A stretch of 64,000 nucleotides of DNA from Enterocloster alcoholdehydrogenati (lineage in GTDB: Bacteria; Bacillota; Clostridia; Lachnospirales; Lachnospiraceae). The position numbers were made by a program, and so were the translations under genes. Of this stretch, positions 23,142-30,483 are shown in pieces. The notes beneath the pieces are model-generated. The model saw only the letters and a list, made by a program, of their open reading frames with translations. It had not been told where the DNA came from and ran no database searches. Position 1 is the first letter of the stretch; each line of letters opens with the position of its first letter. The stretch is taken from the NCBI RefSeq assembly GCF_013282095.1, contig NZ_BLTJ01000001.1, positions 1 to 64,000 of the forward strand, written 5' to 3'.

Positions 23142-24935
23142 ATGTTCCTGAAAGAGTCAATCCGCTCAGACGCGGCAGAAAATACAGAAGGGTTAAAGAT
23201 TGTATATGACGATGTGGCGCCATACGCAAAAGAGCACAGCAGCCCTCAGGTGATCCAGTCCGGCCTGCGCCCGCGGAAGGGGCTGTATCCAGGCAATGGG
23301 CTGGTGCCGCAAAAGACAGTCGTCCAGAAGGCATTTCCAGAACTTAAAAGAGATGACCTGATCTATCCAGGGTACTCCTTGTGCCTTCCGAGATTTGCGT
23401 TGATGAATGGTAAGTATGTCAATTTTCCTGATGATGCAGAAAATTACGGGTATATATCGGATGAGGTGTCAGATGAAAACGGCCGTCTGGCAAAGATAAT
23501 AAATTCTGCAGGCGTGCGCCCAAGCAAAAAGCTCAAACCAGGCCTGTTTGTATTTCCATCCAGTACATTGCGACAGGTGACCAAATCCCCAGAACTTACC
23601 GTAATGTTTAGCCAAAAATTTACAAGTGTTGGCCTTCTGTTGACGTTTAATATGATGTCAGGCGATTACTGTACAAAGCTGAGGGTTAAATGGTATTCGG
23701 AAGGCAAACTGCTGTCCGACATGGAATTTATGCCGGATGCAGTACGGTACTTTTGCAGTAATTATGTGCAGCTGTACGATAAAATTGTGATTACGTTTTA
23801 CGAAACATCACAACCATTTCGTCCGGTATTTATTACAAGGATTGATTATGGGATATACCGTGATTTCTTTTCCGATGAACTATTAACAACCTCCTGCTTA
23901 CAGGAAGTCAACGCAATCAGCGAAAATATCAGTGTCAATACACTGAATTTTACGGTACGGACAGAAACCAATATACCGTTTGACTTTCAAAAGAAACAGA
24001 AACTTGCGGTGTATTTTAACGGGCAGAGGATCGGAAACTTTTATCTGAAAAACGGTGCCAGAAAAAACCGGACAGACTACCAGATGGACAGTCATGATGC
24101 TATTGGCGTGCTGGATGGAAATGAATTTACTGGAGGGATTTACACCGGACAGACAGCGGCAGTGGTGATCGGGCAGATATTTGACGGGGAAGATTTTGGC
24201 TATCTTCTGGATGATACGTTGTCAGATATTCCATTGTTCGGACACATCCCATATACAACGAAACGAAACGCTCTGGTACAGGTTGCCTTTGCGATTGGGG
24301 CAGTGGTAGATACGAGTAATTATGATGGGGTCATGATTTATTCGCATCAAACGGAATTGTCAGGGACATTTACCCAGGCAGATGCATTTGATGGTTTGAC
24401 GCTGGAACACAGCGATGTAGTTACAGGTATAAGGATTTCTGTGCATACATACCAGCCATCAGAGGAGACAGAAGAACTTTATAATGATGTGTTAAATGGT
24501 ACAGCGGAAGTTATTTTTTCAGAACCGCATTATGATTTGTCGGTTACTGGCGGAGAACTGGTTAAGCATGGCGATAACTATGCCGTGATTAAAGGCACAG
24601 GGGAGACAGTGATTCTTAGGGGCAAAAAATATACGCACTTGACGACATCGCTTTTAAAAGAGAACCCTGCTATTGTGTTCAATAAAAATGTAAAAGAGGT
24701 GTTAAGTGCTACTCTGGTACATACAGGCAATGCAAAAGAAGTTCTGAACCGTGTGTATGAATATTACCAGCGTGCTGAAAACGTAAGGGGTGACGTACTT
24801 TTGTCAAATAAGATGCTGGGACAAGTAGTAGGTGTTGATACTGCATATGATGGACAGAGGGAAGGAACGATCGAAAGCATATCATATCAGTTTGGAATAA
24901 AAGAAATCCGGGCGGAGGTGGTAATACATGAGTAA
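23142..24935 (+). CDS. Phage tail / baseplate protein (Tal-like position)
   Basis: This 597-residue protein occupies the place of the tail-associated (baseplate hub) protein. It is mainly beta-structure throughout: VLDGNEFTGGIYTGQTAAVV, a DYGIYRDFFSDELLTT segment and a C-terminal ISYQFGIKEIRAEVVIHE that resembles hub proteins of the gp18/gp27 kind. There is no clear peptidase or lysozyme motif. The start ATG 23142 has GAGA upstream, and its end overlaps the next gene by 8 bases. Confidence 0.65.
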   Translation: MFLKESIRSDAAENTEGLKIVYDDVAPYAKEHSSPQVIQSGLRPRKGLYPGNGLVPQKTVVQKAFPELKRDDLIYPGYSLCLPRFALMNGKYVNFPDDAENYGYISDEVSDENGRLAKIINSAGVRPSKKLKPGLFVFPSSTLRQVTKSPELTVMFSQKFTSVGLLLTFNMMSGDYCTKLRVKWYSEGKLLSDMEFMPDAVRYFCSNYVQLYDKIVITFYETSQPFRPVFITRIDYGIYRDFFSDELLTTSCLQEVNAISENISVNTLNFTVRTETNIPFDFQKKQKLAVYFNGQRIGNFYLKNGARKNRTDYQMDSHDAIGVLDGNEFTGGIYTGQTAAVVIGQIFDGEDFGYLLDDTLSDIPLFGHIPYTTKRNALVQVAFAIGAVVDTSNYDGVMIYSHQTELSGTFTQADAFDGLTLEHSDVVTGIRISVHTYQPSEETEELYNDVLNGTAEVIFSEPHYDLSVTGGELVKHGDNYAVIKGTGETVILRGKKYTHLTTSLLKENPAIVFNKNVKEVLSATLVHTGNAKEVLNRVYEYYQRAENVRGDVLLSNKMLGQVVGVDTAYDGQREGTIESISYQFGIKEIRAEVVIHE

Positions 24936-25368
24936 ATATCTGGATGCGCTGATTTTTGACCGTGTGGCGGCAGATGTACAGGAACTGACAGACAAAGCGT
25001 ATATTGATTACAGGGATTTAAATCGTATTGAGTCAGCGATCAAATGGGTTTCTTATGTGTTAAACAAATATGGATACAGGAATGTTACAGATAACAAACT
25101 TAACTGGAAACCCGAAAACCAACGAACAGATAGGGAAATGGATCGGCTGCGAACTAATCTTATAACAATTCGGGAGGCTTACTATACGCTTCCCAGTACC
25201 CCGCAGACCCCAGAGAAAATCACGTTTGCGTCTGTTTATCAGGCGAATTTTATTGAAAAGATTATATTTGATATAGGAGATTTGATTGAAAAATCATTTC
25301 CTGGTCCATATAGATTATCCTTTCATTTGGGAAAACGTACATTTGGAAACAGGAGCATAAACATATGA
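24928..25368 (+). CDS. Phage tail-region protein, unknown
   Basis: This 146-residue helical protein starts 8 bases before the hub gene's stop, with GGAGGTGG as SD. It contains YIDYRDLNRIESAIKWVSYV and an ENQRTDREMDRLRTNL helix. Proteins with this 'DRxxxDV...YIDYRDLNRIE' type opening commonly lie among baseplate genes of clostridial siphophages, but their role is not established. It overlaps the next gene by four bases (ATGA), so it is part of one translationally coupled baseplate block. Confidence 0.6.
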   Translation: MSKYLDALIFDRVAADVQELTDKAYIDYRDLNRIESAIKWVSYVLNKYGYRNVTDNKLNWKPENQRTDREMDRLRTNLITIREAYYTLPSTPQTPEKITFASVYQANFIEKIIFDIGDLIEKSFPGPYRLSFHLGKRTFGNRSINI

Positions 25369-25865
25369 GTTTAAAGACTACTTACAGAGATGATAAATTT
25401 TCAGGACGCCGCAAATACCGGATGATCGAGAATGAAGATGGTACTATCAGCTTTGACGATGTAACGGACTATGCAGAGGAAGGGGATATATTTTCTTCTA
25501 ATGATATCAATGTAACAAACAAAGCGATCAATGATGCAAATGAGAAAATAAAAACAACAAAAAAACAGATCGAAGATCTGGATGCAGAACTAAAGGGGCA
25601 GAGTGTGATAAATGTACCTGCCAATAATTGGAGTCAATCTGTTCCATATTCGCAAAAAATATCTGTTCCAGGGATTACGGCAGAGGATAGCCCGTCGGTC
25701 GGGGGGCCCTGGCTTGGGGATTCTCCGTCTGTAGATGTGGCCAAAAACAGAAAAAAGGCGTTTGGGTATGTGGATCGTGCTGTGAGTGGAGAAGGAACTA
25801 TAATGCTGTATTGCTATGGTTCAAGGCCCACTGTAGATTTTTCAATCATGATAAAGGGGGTATAA
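25365..25865 (+). CDS. Phage tail-fibre-associated protein
   Basis: This 166-residue protein has an N-terminal part with MIENEDGTISFDDVTDYAEEGD and INVTNKAINDANEKI, a short coiled coil (about 50-75), then a beta-rich end with the SVGGPWLGDSPSV segment. These features are common in fibre-attachment proteins of Firmicutes phages that place later fibres on the baseplate. Function is inferred from neighbours. It ends four bases before the next ATG. Confidence 0.6.
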   Translation: MSLKTTYRDDKFSGRRKYRMIENEDGTISFDDVTDYAEEGDIFSSNDINVTNKAINDANEKIKTTKKQIEDLDAELKGQSVINVPANNWSQSVPYSQKISVPGITAEDSPSVGGPWLGDSPSVDVAKNRKKAFGYVDRAVSGEGTIMLYCYGSRPTVDFSIMIKGV

Positions 25866-25868
25866 ATT

Positions 25869-26273
25869 ATGGCAGAGTGCCGGGTATATAACGGAAGTGC
25901 TTTTAACAATGAAATCTTAACTGCAAAAAGGGAAGATGTTCTGCCTCCGTATATTTTTGTAGGAAATGAAAGTGAGAATGCAGCAGTTGGCAGTATGGTA
26001 GAAAATGGTACAGTTCAAGCAGAACTTCCCATCAATGGGACCTATACGATCCCGGAAGGCCACGCCAGCTCTGTGAAAGTGACGCAGGAAATTCCGGTAA
26101 TTGGACCACAATATATAGTTCCAACAATCAATGGGCTAAAGGCAGGAGTGAAAGGGGCATATATGACTGGAAATGTGGTCATAGCTGCTATACAGGGAAT
26201 ATCGGAAGATGTAATAAAAAAAGGTGTGCAGATAGGTCCGTATACGGGAAAATTTGAAGGCTTCGTAGATTAG
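25869..26273 (+). CDS. Tail-fibre-type protein, short paralogue
   Basis: This 134-residue protein resembles the N-terminal half of the following 310-residue protein: both have a GTYTIPEGHA/ASGYY-type turn, an IP(V/T)xGxQYI(V/I)P motif, a KxxYMxxxVVIA stretch and a short IKKG motif. The shared arrangement indicates a duplication within the fibre block. The probable role is receptor binding or a fibre collar. The SD is AAAGGGGG in the tail of the previous gene. Confidence 0.6.
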   Translation: MAECRVYNGSAFNNEILTAKREDVLPPYIFVGNESENAAVGSMVENGTVQAELPINGTYTIPEGHASSVKVTQEIPVIGPQYIVPTINGLKAGVKGAYMTGNVVIAAIQGISEDVIKKGVQIGPYTGKFEGFVD

Positions 26274-26286
26274 GTGGTGAAAACTG

Positions 26287-27219
26287 GTGGAGTGTATAAT
26301 AAAGAATACAGGTGCGGCTTTAGACATCCGTGGATTGACGGCTAAGCCAGGGTATGTAAAAAAGGGCAAAACTTTTATTGGACAGGGCAGCGATGAAGAA
26401 CAGATAGGCACCATGCCGATCATTGATGCCGCTGATCATGTCTTGACAATTAACGGGGAGTATCAGTCGGCAGCAGGCTACTATGCCGCAGGCAGCAGGA
26501 TTGTGCAAAACATTCCGACCATGGGACAGCAATATATAATTCCTAGCGGCGAGCAGCAGACAGTAGAGACAAAGGATAAATATATGATAGAAGATGTAGT
26601 CATAGCAGGGCTACCAAATCTAAATGCCTTTAATATAAAAAAGGGGGCAGTTATAAAACTTGGTGACTACACAATTATCGGAGCTTATGAAGGGTATGAG
26701 AACAACGATCCTATGGTTCCATATTATAATGGCGTATTTGCTCCTGGCCAATCGATAAACTCTTTTCCTGCATTTGGAAGAAAAGCCGGAGAATATTATG
26801 TGGGAGATGTGACGTTCGGACGCGATAATCTGCATCTTGAAAATCCGCTGGATACACGTTATGTAACAACGGCAATCGTTTTTAACAGGCCATTGAATTT
26901 TGACGAAATCAATGAGATTGAATTGCGGTATTCTCTGGATAATGCAACAGGTGGATGTTCGATTCTGGCAGCGACAGGATATGAAACGGAGTATATTTAT
27001 AGAAGGGCTGATAGTGGCTCTGGAAAAACTTATCACGAAGGACTTGGAACTTACTGGCAGCGTGAAATACCAGACACAAATGGCAATGTCAGCAACCGTA
27101 CGCTTAATGTGGCATCAGTTACAGGAAGCAGGTACCTATACATATCGCTTAGTATGCGTACTACGTCAAGTATAGCGATTGCCAATCTGACATTACGAGA
27201 GTTGAAGTGTAAAAAGTAA
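26287..27219 (+). CDS. Tail-fibre protein
   Basis: This 310-residue protein starts at GTG 26287 with AGGTGG 8 bases upstream. The N-terminal 120 residues are related to the preceding small protein (AGSRIVQNIPTMGQQYIIPS; KYMIEDVVIAG). Residues about 150-310 form a beta-rich domain with FAPGQSINSFPAFGRKAGEY and several Tyr-rich strands, probably the exposed receptor-recognising part. The final helix is short and basic. It is downstream of the baseplate hub and upstream of another fibre gene. Confidence 0.65.
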   Translation: MECIIKNTGAALDIRGLTAKPGYVKKGKTFIGQGSDEEQIGTMPIIDAADHVLTINGEYQSAAGYYAAGSRIVQNIPTMGQQYIIPSGEQQTVETKDKYMIEDVVIAGLPNLNAFNIKKGAVIKLGDYTIIGAYEGYENNDPMVPYYNGVFAPGQSINSFPAFGRKAGEYYVGDVTFGRDNLHLENPLDTRYVTTAIVFNRPLNFDEINEIELRYSLDNATGGCSILAATGYETEYIYRRADSGSGKTYHEGLGTYWQREIPDTNGNVSNRTLNVASVTGSRYLYISLSMRTTSSIAIANLTLRELKCKK

Positions 27220-27230
27220 GGAGAGAAAAC

Positions 27231-27872
27231 ATGGCAGAGAAGGAATATATACCTACACATTGGGTGAATGATTCAGAACCAGATATTGATGCGGAACATT
27301 TGAACAATATGGAAGAAGGAATTCAAGGTCTGTATAAACCGGAATTTGACGATAGTGGAACGGTAGAAGGGATTACAAGCTTTCCAGCATTCCTTGAGAA
27401 GGTAGTCAGTAAAATGAATCCTATTACATTTTACAAGAACTTTAAAGCTGGAATGTCATTTATCCTTCATGCTGGCCAGCTTGTAAATAATGGCTTGTGC
27501 AACGAACCGGGAAAGTATCCACTTGATGCTGCTTTTGGCAAGAATCTCCAGGATCAGATCACTCAACAAAATAGCAATATGTCTGATATTCCAAAACAGT
27601 ATGCAGCATTAGATAAAGAAAACAGTTTTACGCAGGCCCAAAAGATAATTTCGGATTCTATCCCTGCCCTTCAAATAATTTCTGGTTCAACTGGTACTTC
27701 CAAGGGAACATTTCAGATAACAGCCCGAACAGACATAAATCCATATAGTAGAGCAGCGATAGATCTGATAAACAATGGACAAATCAATGGAACCTTGTAT
27801 CTACATGAAGATGGATTTCTTCGGTGGTATGCACATGGGAACACCTATAAAATCAATGTAACACAAGAATAA
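27231..27872 (+). CDS. Phage tail protein, fibre region
   Basis: This 213-residue protein has an N-terminal attachment motif typical of fibre proteins (YIPTHWVNDSEPDIDAEHLN with NNMEEGI), a central part with PITFYKNFKAGMSF, and a C-terminal beta region (GTFQITARTDINPYSRAAID). ATG 27231 has GGAGAGA as SD. It is the last gene before a short non-coding stretch with a weak terminator. Receptor binding is the likely role, inferred from place and domain style. Confidence 0.6.
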   Translation: MAEKEYIPTHWVNDSEPDIDAEHLNNMEEGIQGLYKPEFDDSGTVEGITSFPAFLEKVVSKMNPITFYKNFKAGMSFILHAGQLVNNGLCNEPGKYPLDAAFGKNLQDQITQQNSNMSDIPKQYAALDKENSFTQAQKIISDSIPALQIISGSTGTSKGTFQITARTDINPYSRAAIDLINNGQINGTLYLHEDGFLRWYAHGNTYKINVTQE

Positions 27873-27932
27873 TATCTGATTCTCGTTAATTAGCAAATGA
27901 TTATTTTGTGAAGGAAGATAACCCGTAAACCA

Positions 27933-27957
27933 GCCCATTTAAGGGCCTATTTTTATG
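27933..27957 (+). terminator. Weak terminator after the fibre genes
   Basis: GCCC (27934-27937) pairs with GGGC (27944-27947) across ATTTAA, followed by CTATTTTT. The stem is short. Its downstream text TATTTTTATGCC is shared with the terminator at 14838-14866. Confidence 0.4.
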
Positions 27958-27987
27958 CCTTGATAAAGAGGCGGAAAGGACTATGAA

Positions 27988-28368
27988 ATGAAAGACACAA
28001 TGATTTTAAAGGATGGAACCACAGTGGAATTGGAGGCGGGTGCATCTCTTGCAGCGATCCAGGTAGCAGCAGCTGACAGAACGGCCATGCTGCAGGTCTG
28101 GCAGAAACTGACCGAGGAGAACCTGGCAGAGGTACAGATCAAGAACGGAAGCGGGCTGACAGTTGGAACGTATACAAATCTTATGCTGGTATCTGAAACG
28201 TCCACAGTGGATGCAGATGGAGCCGTAACCACTACATACAATCTGCGGGAAAAAAGCGCGATAGAAAAGCGTCTGGACAGCGTTGAGACTGGTCAGAAGA
28301 TTCAGGATGGCGCTATCGGAGATCTGGGAGAAACGGTTGGAGCGTTTGCAGAGGGAGGTGAGGCATAA
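27988..28368 (+). CDS. Phage protein near holin, unknown
   Basis: This 126-residue protein opens MKDTMILKDGTTVELEAGAS, has a middle segment LTEENLAEVQIKNGSGLTVG and a C-terminal coiled helix (EKRLDSVETGQKIQDGAIG). I recognise it as a common companion of fibre and holin genes in clostridial prophages, with no settled function. The stop overlaps the start of the next small gene by one base. The AAAGGACTATGAA SD is acceptable. Confidence 0.6.
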   Translation: MKDTMILKDGTTVELEAGASLAAIQVAAADRTAMLQVWQKLTEENLAEVQIKNGSGLTVGTYTNLMLVSETSTVDADGAVTTTYNLREKSAIEKRLDSVETGQKIQDGAIGDLGETVGAFAEGGEA

Positions 28369-28481
28369 TGGGAGCTTTTTATGGAACACAGATCCGGGCA
28401 GGAGAGATCACGTTAGAAGATGTACCTAAATTCTGGCGTAAGAAAACAGAAAAATGGCTGAAAGAAAATCCTGAAAAATAA
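28368..28481 (+). CDS. 37-aa XkdX-like small phage protein
   Basis: ATG 28368 overlaps the preceding TAA by one base and has GGGAGGTG 6-8 bases upstream. It encodes MGAFYGTQIRAGEITLEDVP and a basic amphipathic tail ending ENPEK. Very short proteins with a GxIxxGxITLEDVPxxW pattern lie before the holin in many Firmicutes phages and are grouped loosely with XkdX. Function is unknown. Confidence 0.6.
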   Translation: MGAFYGTQIRAGEITLEDVPKFWRKKTEKWLKENPEK

Positions 28482-28497
28482 GAATGAGAGGTATAAG

Positions 28498-28962
28498 ATG
28501 AAAGCTAAAGCAATTGAATACACAATAAGTGCAGCTATCGGAGCGTTTTTCAGTTTCTTTGGAGTGCTGGCAATCCCGTTAGCTTTGCTGATCCCCTGCA
28601 ATATCATTGACTACTTTACGGGGATGGCAGCATCAAAGGTGAATGGGGAAAAGATTACAAGCGAAAAGTCATTTGCGGGTATTGTGAAAAAAGTAATGAT
28701 GTACATACTGATTTTTGTGGGATACGGAGTAGACTGTATGATTTCCTATGTAGCAGCCAACTTACATATTGAAATGGCGTTTCCGCTGCTGTTCTCCGCG
28801 ATGGTGGCGTCTTGGCTGGTAATCAATGAGTTGATCAGTATTACGGAGAATTGTGAGGCAACAGGAGTGGCAATTCCTGTATTAAGTCCGGTATTACGTT
28901 TTATAAAGAAAAAGATTGAAACGGTAGTGGATACCCCAGAAGAGGGAATAAAGAAAGAATAA
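28498..28962 (+). CDS. Holin (phage_holin_4-type)
   Basis: This 154-residue membrane protein has hydrophobic segments at about 8-38 (FFSFFGVLAIPLALLIPCNI), 62-85 and 95-115, and a charged C-terminus with KKKIETVVDTPEEGIKKE. This fits the Cph1/phage_holin_4 family, which permeabilises the membrane so endolysin can reach the wall. The DYFTGMAASKVNGEKITSEK loop between helices is family-like. ATG 28498 follows GAGAGG; the endolysin lies about 440 bases downstream, separated by the toxin-like locus. Confidence 0.85.
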   Translation: MKAKAIEYTISAAIGAFFSFFGVLAIPLALLIPCNIIDYFTGMAASKVNGEKITSEKSFAGIVKKVMMYILIFVGYGVDCMISYVAANLHIEMAFPLLFSAMVASWLVINELISITENCEATGVAIPVLSPVLRFIKKKIETVVDTPEEGIKKE

Positions 28963-28970
28963 GTAGAGTC

Positions 28971-28985
28971 GTGCGACGTCGCAAC
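28971..28985 (+). repeat. 15-bp repeat with 12-bp palindrome, copy 2
   Basis: GTGCGACGTCGCAAC, identical to 12023-12037, lies 8 bases after the holin stop and just before a terminator. The two copies bracket 17 kb holding the fibre module and the scaffold-to-holin genes. Confidence 0.7.
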
Positions 28986-28991
28986 GCAGAC

Positions 28992-29023
28992 AGGCCCCTA
29001 GAGATTCCTGGGGCCTATATTTT
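28992..29023 (+). terminator. Terminator after holin
   Basis: AGGCCCC (28992-28998) pairs with GGGGCCT (29010-29016), followed by ATATTTTG. It separates the holin transcript from the toxin-like locus; the poly-T is moderate. Confidence 0.6.
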
Positions 29024-29025
29024 GA

Positions 29026-29054
29026 TTGCGGTATAACTGCCGCTGTGCTATAAT
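29026..29054 (+). promoter_or_regulatory. Promoter of the small hydrophobic peptide gene
   Basis: TTGCGG, 17 bases, then an extended -10 TGC TATAAT (TATAAT at 29049-29054). A 5' leader of about 40 bases precedes the ATG. The -10 context TGCTATAATGCC is shared exactly with the opposing promoter at 29310-29338. Confidence 0.65.
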
Positions 29055-29100
29055 GCCTATGTTGTCATACCCAATCCGGCAACGGAAAGGGGGTGTATGC

Positions 29101-29199
29101 ATGACAGAATTTGTTGTATCTCTTTTGACCACTATTTTGGGTGGTGTAGCCTGCCACTACATCATCAAATGGCTAGATAGTGGGGACGATGACAACTAG
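29101..29199 (+). CDS. Type I toxin-like small hydrophobic peptide
   Basis: This 32-residue peptide starts with MTEFVVSLLTTILGG, a single membrane helix (about 4-24), and ends in a charged IKWLDSGDDDN tail. A strong AAAGGGGG SD lies 7 bases upstream, it has its own promoter, and a hairpin terminator follows. Short one-helix peptides with exactly this layout are the toxins of type I systems (TxpA/BsrG/Fst-like). A divergent promoter downstream points back at it (see 29224-29303). Toxicity is inferred. It could instead be a small holin-like accessory to lysis, given its position between holin and endolysin. Confidence 0.65.
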   Translation: MTEFVVSLLTTILGGVACHYIIKWLDSGDDDN

Positions 29200-29223
29200 C
29201 CTGGGTTTGTTCCACCTCTAACG

Positions 29224-29303
29224 GTAAAGAAAACCCCAGAGTTGCCGCTCTGGGGTTTTTGTTGGTGCATACATAACAGCTGCACTGTTGTATCTCTTTG
29301 CCT
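29224..29303 (-). ncRNA. Predicted antisense RNA, candidate antitoxin
   Basis: The minus strand has TTGCTT (29333-29338), a 17-base spacer and an extended -10 TGC TATAAT (29310-29315). Transcription would start near 29303 and run left into the shared hairpin, giving about 75-80 bases that pair with the 3' end of the toxin mRNA, more if it reads through. No minus-strand ORF explains this promoter. This is the 3'-overlap layout of RatA/TxpA and SR4/BsrG. The RNA itself is inferred. Confidence 0.5.
29231..29260. terminator. Bidirectional hairpin shared by toxin mRNA and antisense RNA
   Basis: The stem CCCCAGAG/CTCTGGGG (29234-29241 with 29248-29255) has TTTTT on the plus side and, read on the minus strand, TTTTCTTT on the other, so it can end transcripts from both directions. 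Confidence 0.7.
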
Positions 29304-29309
29304 ACTGGC

Positions 29310-29338
29310 ATTATAGCATATGCAGATTTTAAAAGCAA
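29310..29338 (-). promoter_or_regulatory. Promoter opposing the toxin-like gene
   Basis: On the minus strand, TTGCTT at 29338-29333, a 17-base spacer, and TATAAT at 29315-29310 with an extended TGC. Both hexamers and the spacing are near-ideal for a housekeeping sigma factor. Confidence 0.65.
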
Positions 29339-29401
29339 GATACCTGAAAATGATTTTTGTCCGGTTTTGTACCGGGCTTTTTTATTTGGAGGCAAAGACA
29401 T

Positions 29402-30265
29402 ATGGAAAACGCAGTAAAGAAACTCATTGATCAGGCCGCCCATTGGGACGGCTATCTGGAAAAGAAAAGCAACGCCCAGCTGGATGATTTTACGGCCAAT
29501 GCCGGCAGCGGCAATTTCACTTGCTTTGCCAGGGACTATAAGACACACACCGGTCAGAACCTGCAGGCCCAGCCTTGGTGCGCCATGTTCGTATCAGAGG
29601 TATTTGTGCAGGCATTTGGTCTGGAGGTTGCTAAGAAACTTCTGGGCGGCAGCCTGTACCATTATTGCCCCACAGGGGTCAATCAGTTTAAAAAGGCAGG
29701 CCGGTGGGCCGCGGTGCCGGAGCCTGGGGCAGTGATCTTCTTTACCAACGGCCAGAGAGCCTATCATACAGGGATCGTTACAGAGGTGACGGCAACGCGG
29801 ATCAAGACCATTGAGGGTAATACGTCCGGTGCATCCGGCGTGATTGAAAACGGCGGCGGGGTGTGCCGGAAGGCTTATAACCGGTCTTATGGGAAAATTC
29901 TTGGCTACGGGCTGCCGGACTGGTCGATTGTCCAGGCCAAGGAAAAGAAAGCCGGCTGGCAGCAGGAAGATGGCGGCTGGCGGTACTATCTGGGTAATAC
30001 AGGGGAACCAGTAAAAAATGACTGGTATCAGGATGATGGAAAGTGGTACTGGTTTGACGGAGCAGGAATGATGGTGTATGATACCTGGTATAAGTATCAG
30101 GATCACTGGTATTATCTGGGCGCTGACGGGGCTATGGTCAAAGGCCAGCAGACCATAGACGGTAAGTGGTATATCATGGACGATCAGGGGCGGATGCTTA
30201 ATGATCCGGTGACGCTGACACCTGATCAGGACGGGGCGTTGCGGTGGCCGGGATTAACAAAATGA
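29402..30265 (+). CDS. Endolysin: CHAP/amidase-type domain with wall-binding repeats
   Basis: This 287-residue protein cuts host peptidoglycan at lysis. The N-terminal catalytic domain (1-about 185) is CHAP/NlpC-P60-like, with Cys60 in PWCAMFVSEVF and His122 in AYHTGIVTEV as likely nucleophile and base. The C-terminal part (about 195-275) has tandem aromatic repeats of the choline/cell-wall-binding type (GGWRYYLGNTG, GKWYWFDGAGMM, DHWYYLGADG, GKWYIMDDQGRM). The start ATG 29402 is 8 bases behind GGAGG; an earlier in-frame start lacks it. No signal peptide, so export needs the holin. The last phage gene before the attachment site. Confidence 0.88.
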   Translation: MENAVKKLIDQAAHWDGYLEKKSNAQLDDFTANAGSGNFTCFARDYKTHTGQNLQAQPWCAMFVSEVFVQAFGLEVAKKLLGGSLYHYCPTGVNQFKKAGRWAAVPEPGAVIFFTNGQRAYHTGIVTEVTATRIKTIEGNTSGASGVIENGGGVCRKAYNRSYGKILGYGLPDWSIVQAKEKKAGWQQEDGGWRYYLGNTGEPVKNDWYQDDGKWYWFDGAGMMVYDTWYKYQDHWYYLGADGAMVKGQQTIDGKWYIMDDQGRMLNDPVTLTPDQDGALRWPGLTK

Positions 30266-30409
30266 TTTTAAGATTTGACTACTATTTGACTACTAAGCTA
30301 TAAGAAATTTATAGTTTAAACCTAAAATAGCCACACAAAAAGGCATTATACTCTCTCAAAAACAATGGAAATACAATAAAAATATTATGCATTAGGAGTA
30401 ATATTTTCG
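30266..30409. other. A+T-rich phage end, no gene
   Basis: The stretch between endolysin and att fragment is A+T-rich with short repeats of TTTGACTACT and no ORF or SD. It probably contains integrase arm sites near the phage end, but no clear inverted pairs are evident. Confidence 0.4.
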
Positions 30410-30451
30410 TTCGTAATGCGTGGGTCGCCGGTTCGAGTCCGGCCAGTGGCT
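30410..30451 (+). other. Prophage attachment site: 3' fragment of tRNA-Thr(CGU)
   Basis: The 42 bases read as the last part of a tRNA: anticodon loop TTCGTAA, anticodon 3' stem, variable loop, T arm GCCGG-TTCGAGT-CCGGC, acceptor CAGTGGC and discriminator T. The 5' half is absent to the left, where phage DNA lies. This is what attR looks like when a phage integrates into the 3' end of a plus-strand tRNA gene. The complete tRNA should lie at attL, left of the window, next to the integrase. Confidence 0.75.
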
Positions 30452-30453
30452 GT

Positions 30454-30483
30454 AAAAACCCCTTGTAAAATCAAGGGGTTTTT
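30454..30483 (+). terminator. Terminator of the original tRNA-Thr gene
   Basis: AAAAACCCCTTG pairs with CAAGGGGTTTTT across TAAAAT, directly after the tRNA fragment. It shows that chromosome, not phage, begins here. Confidence 0.75.

Noticed and set aside
19960-28481. Diversity-generating retroelement in the fibre region
   Set aside because: No reverse transcriptase gene and no template/variable repeat pair was seen in the window.
29165-29548. 127-aa minus-strand frame near the toxin-like gene
   Set aside because: It would need to start inside the endolysin gene, and the minus-strand promoter at 29310-29338 lies within it, not upstream of it.
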